From Burkholderiaceae bacterium (GTDB lineage Bacteria; Pseudomonadota; Gammaproteobacteria; Burkholderiales; Burkholderiaceae_C), in the NCBI GenBank assembly GCA_004323695.1, contig SCRU01000157.1:1-51439 (forward strand): DNA of 51,439 nucleotides, written 5' to 3'. The notes below the pieces were generated by a model that was not told where the DNA came from, made no database searches, and was given only the letters and a program-made list of their open reading frames with translations. Positions 17,363 to 24,863 of the stretch are shown piece by piece (positions within the stretch are counted from its first letter, which is position 1; each line of letters opens with the position of its first letter). The translations under genes were made by a program, and so were the position numbers.

Positions 17363-17397
17363 CAGCGGCCCTTGCAAAGGCCAACGCCTCAACTACC

Positions 17398-17425
17398 GTG
17401 GATTCCCGGTCAAGCCGGGAATGAC
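17398..17425. repeat. Dispersed hairpin repeat before tgpA
   Basis: GATTCCCGG with CCGGGAATGAC forms a short hairpin of the same 'ATTCCCGC..GCGGGAAT' class as the pair between etfB and etfA. It is 36 bases upstream of the tgpA start. Confidence 0.65.
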
Positions 17426-17460
17426 GAGAGGGGGCCGATAATGACAGCCTTGGGGCCAGC

Positions 17461-19467
17461 ATGCTGACCCGCCCCGCCGCCCTGCCCCGCGACACGCGCG
17501 ACACGCTGTTCCTGCTGGCGGTCATTGGCTGGGTCATCCTGCCGCAGGTCGGCCACCTGCCGCTGTGGTGCAGCGGGCTCGCCGCGGGCGTGCTGGCGTG
17601 GCGCGGCTGGCTCGCGCTCAACTCGCGCCCGCTGCCGTCGAGCCGCTGGCTGATCGGACTGCTGATCGTGACGGTCGGCGCCACGCTGGCCACGCACCAC
17701 ACGCTGCTCGGACGCGACGCCGGCGTGACCCTGATCGTGGTGCTGCTCACGCTCAAGACGCTGGAGCTGCGGGCGCGCCGCGATGCCTTCGTGATCTTCT
17801 TCCTGGGCTTCTTCACGATGCTCACGAACTTCTTTTTCTCGCAGTCGCTGCTGACCGCGGCGGCCATGCTGGTGGCCCTGCTCGGCCTGCTCACGGCGTT
17901 GGTGAACGCGCACATGCCGGTGGGCAAGCCGCCGCTCGCGCGGGCCGCCCGGATCGCCGGCCAGATGGCTCTGCTGGGCGCTCCGATCATGCTGGCGCTG
18001 TTCCTGCTGTTTCCGCGCCTGGCGCCGCTGTGGGGCATCCCGGCCGACGGCCTCACGGGGCGCAGCGGCCTCTCCGCGAGCATGCAGGTCGGCAACATCG
18101 CAAGCCTGGCGCTGGACGACGCCATTGCCATGCGCATCCGCTTCGAGGGGCCGGTGCCGCCGCAGCGCGATCTGTATTTCCGCGGTCCGGTGCTGTCCGT
18201 CTTCGATGGCCGGGAATGGCGCTCGCGCGCACCGCTGGCAATCTCCCGCTTCGCGCCGGCGTCGGGCCGGCCGGCGGACCTGCAGGTGCTGGGAGCGCCG
18301 GTGAAATACCAGGTCACGCTGCAGCCCACCAACCGGCCGTGGGTTTTCGTGCTCGACGCGGCGGCCCAGCCGCCCGAACTGCCGGGCTATGTGCTGCACA
18401 TGACACCTGATCTGCTATGGATCGCGAACCGCCCGATCACGGATGTCGTGCGCTACCGGGCCGTGAGCCATGTCGATTTCCGAGAGGGCGCGCCGCGCGG
18501 CGATGCGGGCGTGCGCGACGATGTCGAACTGCCCGCCGGCTTCAATCCGCGCACGCTGGCGCTGGCGGCCACGATCCGCAGCGACCCGCGCTACGCGCGC
18601 GCCGACGCCGCCACCCTGGTGAACCTGGTGCTCGAGCGCCTGCGCACGGGCGGTTATACCTACACGCTCGAGCCCGGCGTGTATGGGCGCGACAGCGCCG
18701 ACGAGTTCTGGTTCGACCGCAAGGCGGGCTTTTGCGAGCACATCGCGTCGGCCTTCGTGGTGCTGATGCGCGCGCTCGGTGTGCCGGCCCGCATCGTCAC
18801 CGGCTACCAGGGCGGGGATTTCAACCGCGTGGATGGTCTTCTGGAGGTACGCCAGAGCGATGCGCACGCCTGGGCCGAGGTCTGGATGACCGGGCGCGGC
18901 TGGGTGCGCGTGGACCCGACCGGGGCCGTCGCGCCCGGGCGCATCGGGACGCTGGCGCGGCTGCAGGCGCCCAGCGACTTCGTCACCTCGGCCATCGGCA
19001 GCGTCAGCCCTGCGCTGGCGCAGGACCTGCGCGCCCTGTGGGACGCCGCCAACAACCGCTGGGATCAGTGGGTGCTGAACTACACGCAAAGCCGGCAGTT
19101 CAACCTGCTGCGGCATCTGGGCTTCGACTCGCCCAGCTGGGAAGATCTGAGCTATGTGCTGCTGGGCCTGATCGTGCTGGCCAGCCTAGGCGGCGCCGCC
19201 TGGACCCTGTGGGAGCGCCGCCAGCACGACCCCTGGCTGCGCCAGCTGGAACGCGCGCGCGCCCGGCTGCGCGCGGCCGGTCTCGACCTCGCGCCCAGCG
19301 CGCCGCCGCGCCAGATGGCCGACGCCATGCGCCTGCACTTTGGCGCGGCCGGCGCGGCCGCGGCCGACTGGCTGCTGCGTCTTGAAGCGCAGCGTTACGC
19401 CCCGCACCCACGCGCCACGGTGGCTACACTGAGGCGCGAATTCAAGCAACTCCACTGGCCGCGCTGA
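17461..19467 (+). CDS. TgpA-like protein: DUF3488 membrane domain plus transglutaminase
   Basis: This 668-aa membrane protein has an N-terminal block of about six hydrophobic helices (DUF3488, residues 15-200). A periplasmic transglutaminase-like domain follows with an apparently complete Cys-His-Asp triad: Cys425 in GFCEH, His469 in DAHAWAE and Asp485 in VDPTG. One further helix (near residues 560-585, YVLLGLIVLASLGGAAW) and a C-terminal cytoplasmic tail complete it. Pseudomonas TgpA is essential and is encoded next to moxR-type and DUF58 genes, as here, which suggests a cell-envelope role. It overlaps the mltB start by one base. Confidence 0.92.
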   Translation: MLTRPAALPRDTRDTLFLLAVIGWVILPQVGHLPLWCSGLAAGVLAWRGWLALNSRPLPSSRWLIGLLIVTVGATLATHHTLLGRDAGVTLIVVLLTLKTLELRARRDAFVIFFLGFFTMLTNFFFSQSLLTAAAMLVALLGLLTALVNAHMPVGKPPLARAARIAGQMALLGAPIMLALFLLFPRLAPLWGIPADGLTGRSGLSASMQVGNIASLALDDAIAMRIRFEGPVPPQRDLYFRGPVLSVFDGREWRSRAPLAISRFAPASGRPADLQVLGAPVKYQVTLQPTNRPWVFVLDAAAQPPELPGYVLHMTPDLLWIANRPITDVVRYRAVSHVDFREGAPRGDAGVRDDVELPAGFNPRTLALAATIRSDPRYARADAATLVNLVLERLRTGGYTYTLEPGVYGRDSADEFWFDRKAGFCEHIASAFVVLMRALGVPARIVTGYQGGDFNRVDGLLEVRQSDAHAWAEVWMTGRGWVRVDPTGAVAPGRIGTLARLQAPSDFVTSAIGSVSPALAQDLRALWDAANNRWDQWVLNYTQSRQFNLLRHLGFDSPSWEDLSYVLLGLIVLASLGGAAWTLWERRQHDPWLRQLERARARLRAAGLDLAPSAPPRQMADAMRLHFGAAGAAAADWLLRLEAQRYAPHPRATVATLRREFKQLHWPR

Positions 19468-20555
19468 TGTCACGATTCTTTTCGGTTACTCCTGTTTTAA
19501 TAGCTGTATGCGTAATACCCGTAATGGCTACAGCCGGAAAACTGCCTCAAATCACGGCACAGGCCGCGAGCAACCTGGAGTCTGAACCAGACACCCCCTA
19601 CGCGGGTCGCGACGATGCGATGCGCGCCGCCGACGACATCGCGCGGCGCTTCGGCCTGAACGACCAGTGGGTGCGCGACGCCATCGGCCAGGCGCGCTAT
19701 CTGCCCCGCGTCGCGCGCCTCATGCTGCCCGCGCCCGTGGGCAGCGTGAAGAACTGGCGGGTGTACCGCAGCCGCTTCGTCGAGCCGATCCGCATTCGCG
19801 CCGGCGTTCGCTTCTGGCAGGCCAACCGCACCGCGCTGGCGCGCGCCGAGCAGGATTACGGCGTGCCTGCCGCGGTCATCGTCGGCATTCTGGGCGTGGA
19901 GACGGTGTACGGCCAGCAAATGGGCAACTTCCGCGTGATCGATGCGCTGGCCACGCTGGCGTTCGACTATCCGGGCAGTGCCCCGCGAGCACAGGCGCGC
20001 AGCGAATACTTCCGCAGCGAGCTTGCACAGTTCCTGCTGCTCGCCAGCCGCACCGGCACCGATCCGCTCGTGCCACTGGGCAGCTACGCGGGCGCCATGG
20101 GCATGCCGCAGTTCATGCCGTCCAACTGGACCCGGTTCGGCGTGGATTTCGACGGCGCCGGCCAGGTCGATCTGGTGCACAGCGCGGCCGATGCCATCGG
20201 CTCCGTCGCCAACTACCTGCACGCGTTCGGCTGGCATCCGGGCATGCCGGCCACCTACCCGGTCAGCTTCGACCCCGCCACACTGAACCTGCCCGCCCTG
20301 CTGGGGCCCGACATCCTGCCCACCTTCGACGTCGCCGGCTTCATGGCCAACGGCGCCGTGCTGCAGGGCGACGCGCTGCGCAACCCGGGCCCGCTGGCGC
20401 TGATCGAGCTGGAAAACGGCGACGACGGCCCCAGCTACGTGGCCGGCACCGAAAACTTCTACGTGATCACCCGCTACAACCATTCGAGCTACTACGCGAT
20501 GGCGGTGCTCGACCTGGGGCAGGCGGTGCAGGCCGCGGTGGCCGCGGGCGAGTGA
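19467..20555 (+). CDS. mltB: Membrane-bound lytic murein transglycosylase B
   Basis: A 362-aa lytic transglycosylase that cleaves peptidoglycan glycan strands to 1,6-anhydro ends. The catalytic Glu145 lies in ILGVETVYG, followed by MGNFRVIDALATLAFDYP, SYAGAMGMPQFMPSNW and a C-terminus ending ITRYNHSSYYAMAVLDLG, all typical of MltB. The N-terminus is a hydrophobic signal sequence with no lipobox Cys after it, so it is soluble or anchored by the uncleaved helix. The DNA for residues about 10-26 matches the ATAGC-N20-GGGC repeat. The TGATG junction suggests translational coupling to tgpA. Confidence 0.93.
   Translation: MSRFFSVTPVLIAVCVIPVMATAGKLPQITAQAASNLESEPDTPYAGRDDAMRAADDIARRFGLNDQWVRDAIGQARYLPRVARLMLPAPVGSVKNWRVYRSRFVEPIRIRAGVRFWQANRTALARAEQDYGVPAAVIVGILGVETVYGQQMGNFRVIDALATLAFDYPGSAPRAQARSEYFRSELAQFLLLASRTGTDPLVPLGSYAGAMGMPQFMPSNWTRFGVDFDGAGQVDLVHSAADAIGSVANYLHAFGWHPGMPATYPVSFDPATLNLPALLGPDILPTFDVAGFMANGAVLQGDALRNPGPLALIELENGDDGPSYVAGTENFYVITRYNHSSYYAMAVLDLGQAVQAAVAAGE
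19493..19545 (+). repeat. ATAGC-N20-GGGC repeat, copy 3, inside the mltB signal-peptide region
   Basis: AATAGC (TAGC at 19501-19504), 20 bases, then TGGC (19525-19528) and TACAGCCGGAAAA. The spacing and flanks match the other copies; it encodes part of the MltB N-terminal hydrophobic segment. Confidence 0.6.
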
Positions 20556-20580
20556 GACGTGGAGCGCCCTCCCCTAGAAT
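20552..20580 (+). promoter_or_regulatory. Putative promoter of the restriction-modification gene
   Basis: TAGAAT (20575-20580) is a good -10 box with a 17-bp spacer to GTGAGA (20552-20557, four of six -35 bases). It lies 40 bases upstream of the preferred GTG start and inside the mltB stop region, so the cassette can be transcribed independently of the envelope genes. Confidence 0.45.
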
Positions 20581-20620
20581 GCAACCACCCCAACGCGTCG
20601 CATCAGGGAAGTCCGCCACC

Positions 20621-23479
20621 GTGCCTTTAAGCTGGAACGAAATCAAGTCGCGCGCGATGGCGTTCTCGCGTCGCTGGCAAGACGCGGCCGATGAGAAGCA
20701 GCAGTCGATTCCGTTCTGGATCGACTTCTTCGACATCTTCGGCGTCACGAATCGGCGCGTGATGAGCTTCGAGCACGCGGTGAAGAAGCATGGCGGCGGC
20801 CAGGGCTACATCGATCTGTTCTGGCCGGGCCAGATGCTGGTCGAGCAAAAGTCGCGCGGCAAACCATTGGAGCCCGCATATGACCAGGCGATGGGCTACT
20901 TTCCGGGTCTAGCCGAGCGCGATCTGCCGCACACACTTGTCGTCTGTGACTTCGCGCGCTTTCGCGTGATCGACCTCGACGCGCGCCGCGAAGTCAGCTT
21001 TGCGCTGCAGGATCTGCACAAGCACGTGCGCTGGTTCGGCTTCATCGCGGGCTACAAGGCACTACAGATCAAGTCGCAGGACCCCGTCAACATCAAGGCC
21101 GCCGAGCGCATGGGGCGACTGCACGATGCGCTGAAGAGCTCTGGCTACACCGACCATCCGCTCGAAGTTCTGCTGGTGCGCCTGCTGTTTTGCCTTTTTG
21201 CCGACGACACCGGCATCTTCCAGCCGGCACAGGCGTTTCGCGCCTTCATCGAGGAGCGCACTTCGCTTGACGGCTCCGACCTCGGCGCGCGTCTCGCGCA
21301 GGTGTTCCAGGTGCTCAACACCGACAGCGCCCTACGCAGCAGCGCGCTCGATGAACAGCTCGCCGCCTTTCCGTACGTCAACGGCAAATTGTTTGCAGAA
21401 CCGCTGCCGATGGCCGACTTCAGCGCCGCCATGCGCGAGGCGCCGCTCGACGCCTGCGCGCTCGACTGGTCGGCCATCAGCCCGGCCATATTCGGCAGCC
21501 TGTTCCAGAGCATCATGGATGAGCAGGCGCGGCGCAACCTGGGCGCGCACTACACGAGCGAGGAGAACATCCTCAAGCTCATCAAGCCGCTGTTCCTCGA
21601 CGCGCTGTGGGCCGAGTTCGACAAGGTCCGGGGCAACCGCAACCGCCTGTTCGAGTTCCACAAGAAGCTGCGCACGCTGACGTTTTTCGACCCGGCCTGC
21701 GGCTGCGGCAATTTTCTGGTCATCAGCTACCGCGAGCTGCGCGAACTGGAGCTGGCCGTGCTGCGCGCTGGCAACAGTGCGGGACAGCAGAGCGTGGACG
21801 TGCACCAGCTCATCCGCATCGATGTGGACCAGTTTCACGGCATCGAGATCGAGGAGTTCCCCGCGCAGATCGCGCAGGTGGCGCTGTGGCTGATGGACCA
21901 CCAGATGAATCTGCGCGTGAGCGAGGAGTTCGGCCTGTACTTTGCGCGCATTCCGCTGCGCACTTCGCCACACATCGTGCATGGCAACGCACTCAGGCTG
22001 GACTGGAACGAGGTGCTACCGGCACAGCGCTGCAGCTTTGTGCTCGGCAACCCGCCGTTCGTGGGCGCCAAGTTCATGGACGATGCGCAGCGCGAGGACA
22101 CGCGCACCGTGTTCGCGGGAATCGATAACGCGGGGCTGCTCGATTTTGTGGCTGCCTGGTACGTGAAGGCTGCGCATTATGTGCGATTGCAGCGCGAGGC
22201 CGTGGTGCCTGGTCCGGCAGGTGCGGGGCAAGCGCCGACCGGTTGCGCTTTTGTTTCTACCAACAGCATCACGCAGGGCGAGCAGGTCGGCGTGCTGTGG
22301 GGCTGGCTGCTGGCGCAGGGGCTGCACATCCACTTCGCGCACCGCACCTTCAGCTGGAACAACGAAGCGCGCGGCAAGGCCGCCGTGCACTGCGTGATCA
22401 TCGGCTTCGGACTGGAAGACCTGCCGGGCAAGCTGATCTACGAGTACGACGACATCAAGGGCGAGCCGCACGCCGTGCCGGCGGCCAACATCAATCCCTA
22501 CCTGGTGGATGCGCCCGACGTGGTGCTGCCGCGCCGCTCCTCGCCGATTTGCGATGTGCCGGACATCGGCATCGGCAACAAGCCCATTGACGATGGCCAC
22601 TACCTGTTCACCACGCAGGAGCGCGACGCTTTCATTGCGCGTGAGCCCGCCAGCGCGAAGTGGTTTCGTCGCTGGCTCGGCGCCGACGAGTTCCTGAATG
22701 GCTACGAGCGCTGGTGCCTGTGGCTGGGCGATTGCCCGCCCGCCGAACTGCGCGCCATGCCCGAGGCGATGAAGCGCGTGCAGGCGGTCAAGGCCTTCCG
22801 GCTGGCCAGCAAGAGTCCGCCAACGCAGAAGCTGGCAACCACGCCGACACGCTTTCATGTCGAGAATATGCCGGCCTCACAGTACCTTGTGCTGCCAGAG
22901 GTGTCGTCAGAGCGCCGCCCCTTCATCCCGTTCGGCTTCGAGCAGCCGCCCACGCTGTGCAGCAACCTTGTCAAGCTGGCGTCCAATGCCACGCTGTTCC
23001 ACTTTGGCATTCTCTCCAGCACCATGCACAACGCCTGGGTGCGCTACACCTGCGGCCGGTTGAAAAGCGATTTCCGTTACTCGAAGGACATCGTCTATAA
23101 CAATTTTCTTTGGCCCGTCATCGGTCAGCATTTAGATTCAAATTGGCCTCCAGCCCATACGGGGAATGATCTATCAGCTATTGAAACCGCAGCACGGGCG
23201 GTGCTCGACGCACGTGCGAAGTTCCAGACGGGCGAGCGCCCCGCGACGCTGGCGGACCTGTACGACCCTTTGAGCATGCCGCCCGAGCTGCTGCGCGCGC
23301 ACCAGAAGCTCGACGCCGCCGTAGACAAGGCGTACGAGGCCAGCGGCGGCAAGAAGAGCTACAAGTCCGACGCCGAGCGCGTCGCCTTTTTGTTCGAGCT
23401 GTACCAGCACTACACCAGTCTGCTGCCGGCCGCTGCAACTGGCAGGAAGCGGCGCGGCACCCGGCTTGCGACGGATTGA
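20621..23479 (+). CDS. MmeI-type (type IIG/IIL) restriction-modification enzyme
   Basis: A 952-aa single-chain enzyme expected to combine an endonuclease, an adenine methyltransferase and a target-recognition domain. The N-terminal nuclease motif resembles that of MmeI, D65 in GYIDLFWPG and E75-Q-K77 in LVEQKSRGK, with the same 10-residue spacing. Methyltransferase motif I is DPACGCGNF at 357 and motif IV is NPPF at 477, typical of gamma-class N6-adenine enzymes. The C-terminal part ends near the size of MmeI (about 920 aa). I prefer the GTG at 20621 (PLSWNEIKSRAMAFS, family start) over an in-frame ATG at 20579, which overlaps the -10 box. All key residues look intact, so it is probably active. 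The recognition site cannot be read here. Confidence 0.92.
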   Translation: MPLSWNEIKSRAMAFSRRWQDAADEKQQSIPFWIDFFDIFGVTNRRVMSFEHAVKKHGGGQGYIDLFWPGQMLVEQKSRGKPLEPAYDQAMGYFPGLAERDLPHTLVVCDFARFRVIDLDARREVSFALQDLHKHVRWFGFIAGYKALQIKSQDPVNIKAAERMGRLHDALKSSGYTDHPLEVLLVRLLFCLFADDTGIFQPAQAFRAFIEERTSLDGSDLGARLAQVFQVLNTDSALRSSALDEQLAAFPYVNGKLFAEPLPMADFSAAMREAPLDACALDWSAISPAIFGSLFQSIMDEQARRNLGAHYTSEENILKLIKPLFLDALWAEFDKVRGNRNRLFEFHKKLRTLTFFDPACGCGNFLVISYRELRELELAVLRAGNSAGQQSVDVHQLIRIDVDQFHGIEIEEFPAQIAQVALWLMDHQMNLRVSEEFGLYFARIPLRTSPHIVHGNALRLDWNEVLPAQRCSFVLGNPPFVGAKFMDDAQREDTRTVFAGIDNAGLLDFVAAWYVKAAHYVRLQREAVVPGPAGAGQAPTGCAFVSTNSITQGEQVGVLWGWLLAQGLHIHFAHRTFSWNNEARGKAAVHCVIIGFGLEDLPGKLIYEYDDIKGEPHAVPAANINPYLVDAPDVVLPRRSSPICDVPDIGIGNKPIDDGHYLFTTQERDAFIAREPASAKWFRRWLGADEFLNGYERWCLWLGDCPPAELRAMPEAMKRVQAVKAFRLASKSPPTQKLATTPTRFHVENMPASQYLVLPEVSSERRPFIPFGFEQPPTLCSNLVKLASNATLFHFGILSSTMHNAWVRYTCGRLKSDFRYSKDIVYNNFLWPVIGQHLDSNWPPAHTGNDLSAIETAARAVLDARAKFQTGERPATLADLYDPLSMPPELLRAHQKLDAAVDKAYEASGGKKSYKSDAERVAFLFELYQHYTSLLPAAATGRKRRGTRLATD
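23131..23187 (-). repeat. ATAGC-N20-GGGC repeat, copy 4, inside the MmeI-like gene
   Basis: On the minus strand, TTTCAATAGC, 20 bases, then GGGC (23156-23153), TGGAGGCC and AATTTG. It is one of the best matches to the family consensus. It encodes residues around HLDSNWPP to SAIETA near the C-terminus of the enzyme. Confidence 0.65.
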
Positions 23480-23486
23480 AGAAGCC

Positions 23487-24266
23487 ATGAAAGCCAAAGC
23501 AGAACGATCACCGCTGGACCGAATGTCCCTCTTGCGGGCCCCGGGGCAATCGCTGACGGAAGAACTGGATGACCTGGTGTATGACCATTTGCTGTCGCCA
23601 GTGTTGCTTGCGCTATTCATGATTGCTATCGCGGTGCAGGAGTGGTGGCGCTATGTGAGCAACGCGAAGCCATCGCCTTGGCTGTTCAGCGGTGTGGCCG
23701 TCTTGGCGTGTCTCTATGCGGTGTTCAAGGTGCTGCGTAATCGCAAGCGCATTCGGCAAATCAAGCTCGGACGCGATGGAGAACGCGCCGTGGCGCAGTA
23801 TCTGGAGTGGTTCAGGTCGTCTGGCTTTTTCGTCTTTCACGACGTGCCGAACGGCGACGCCAATGTGGACCATGTGCTGATCGGTCCCCGAGGTGTTTTC
23901 ACAATAGAAACCAAGACACTCTCCAAACCGCGGCGCGGCGATTGCAAGGTGTCGGTTCAGGACGGCGTGGTGCGCGCCAACGGGTTGGTGCTGGACCGCA
24001 ACCCCATCGTGCAGGCCAAGGCGCAGGCGGGCTGGCTGCGCCACTTTCTGGCAGAGAGCCAATTCAATGTGCCGGTGTGGCCGGTGGTGGTGTTCCCCGG
24101 CTGGTTTGTCGAGCCCTTCGACATGAAGGCTGCAGGCGTCTGGGTGCTGGAAGTGAAGGCGTTGAGCAAGTTCATCGAGCGCGAGCCCGAGCGCCATTCG
24201 CGCGACGAGGTCAAGGCCATGGCGTCGGCATTGCGCAGCTATGTGCGGGCGCAACTGGACAAATAG
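23487..24266 (+). CDS. Membrane-anchored NERD (nuclease-related) domain protein
   Basis: This 259-aa protein has two hydrophobic helices (about residues 36-50 and 65-82) and then a NERD domain (95-210). The domain shows the PD-(D/E)XK-like layout D128 (NVDHVLIGPRG) and E141-T-K143 (FTIETKT), as well as GRDGERAVAQYL at its start. The nuclease residues look intact, but activity is not shown for most NERD proteins. The ATG at 23487 is 8 bases after the restriction-modification stop, so it is co-transcribed with that gene. NERD genes recur beside restriction systems and other defence genes, which suggests a role in defence, but that is inference. Confidence 0.85.
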   Translation: MKAKAERSPLDRMSLLRAPGQSLTEELDDLVYDHLLSPVLLALFMIAIAVQEWWRYVSNAKPSPWLFSGVAVLACLYAVFKVLRNRKRIRQIKLGRDGERAVAQYLEWFRSSGFFVFHDVPNGDANVDHVLIGPRGVFTIETKTLSKPRRGDCKVSVQDGVVRANGLVLDRNPIVQAKAQAGWLRHFLAESQFNVPVWPVVVFPGWFVEPFDMKAAGVWVLEVKALSKFIEREPERHSRDEVKAMASALRSYVRAQLDK

Positions 24267-24331
24267 CGGGCGCTTCAGAAAGCGGAACTGATGGCCTTCA
24301 TCGTGGAAATTGAAAGTGCTACCATTTCCGC

Positions 24332-24556
24332 ATGAACATCGAAGCCATCAGCCGTGAAGCCCTGCACCTGTCTGCCAGGGACCGGGCGGCGCTGGCCGAG
24401 CAGTTGCTGTCCAGCCTCGACACGCTGACGGAACCGGAGATCGAGCAGCTCTGGTTCGCGGAAGCGGCGCGCAGGGCGCAGGACCTCAATCAGGGCCGCG
24501 TTCAGCGCATCCCTGCGGAGCAAGTCCGGCAAGAGGCACAAGCGCTTCTGCGGTGA
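24332..24556 (+). CDS. Addiction-module antitoxin (TIGR02574-like)
   Basis: A 74-aa acidic helical protein, MNIEAISREALHLSARDRA, then LAEQLLSSLDTL and a C-terminal tail of Arg/Gln-rich helix. This matches small 'addiction module' antitoxins found with RelE/ParE toxins. Its stop overlaps the toxin GTG by four bases (GTGA), the usual antitoxin-first, coupled order. It should bind the toxin and probably represses the pair. Confidence 0.8.
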   Translation: MNIEAISREALHLSARDRAALAEQLLSSLDTLTEPEIEQLWFAEAARRAQDLNQGRVQRIPAEQVRQEAQALLR

Positions 24557-24846
24557 GCTATTTCTTTCACCCGGATGCGCGGGTCGAGCACCTTGAGCAC
24601 GTCGCCTTCTATGAGTCCCGCCAGCCCGGTTTGGGCGGCCGCTACCTGAGCGCATTTGAATCTGCCATGGCGCAGGTTTGCAAAACACCATACCGCTTCG
24701 CGGTCGAACATCCGCCGGAAATCCGCAGGCGGCGTATCGCGGGCTTCCCTTACAACGTTTTATACCGTACGGTACGCGATGAAATAGAGATTCTGGCGAT
24801 CGCAGCCCACAAGCGCCGCCCAAGTTATTGGGTTGAGCGGTTGTAA
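24553..24846 (+). CDS. Type II toxin, RelE/ParE family
   Basis: This 97-aa protein starts at a GTG that overlaps the antitoxin stop. The fold-typical segments are YFFHPDARVEHLEHVAFYES at the start, PYRFAVEHPPEIRRRRIAGF and the closing NVLYRTVRDEIEILAIAAHKRRP with the basic C-terminal face. The ParE branch acts on DNA gyrase, the RelE branch on mRNA at the ribosome; I cannot tell which here, though YRTVRDEIEILAIAH-like ends are common in ParE-type proteins. It lies at the end of the defence-like cassette, 17 bp from the convergent comEC gene. Confidence 0.8.
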   Translation: MSYFFHPDARVEHLEHVAFYESRQPGLGGRYLSAFESAMAQVCKTPYRFAVEHPPEIRRRRIAGFPYNVLYRTVRDEIEILAIAAHKRRPSYWVERL

Positions 24847-24863
24847 GCCGAACCAACGCCGCC

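Noticed and set aside
16468-17467. Open frames running into the repeat island after DUF58
   Set aside because: They translate the repeats (for example GFASNMRA-like strings) and do not match a protein family.
19667-20620. 5' extension of the MmeI-like frame back through mltB (a 1270-codon open frame)
   Set aside because: The first 950 bases are mltB in another frame. Family sequence begins at PLSWNEIKS, so the start is placed at the GTG 20621.
20579-20621. ATG at 20579 as start of the restriction-modification gene
   Set aside because: It lies on the TAGAAT -10 box and adds residues not typical of the family; kept only as an alternative.
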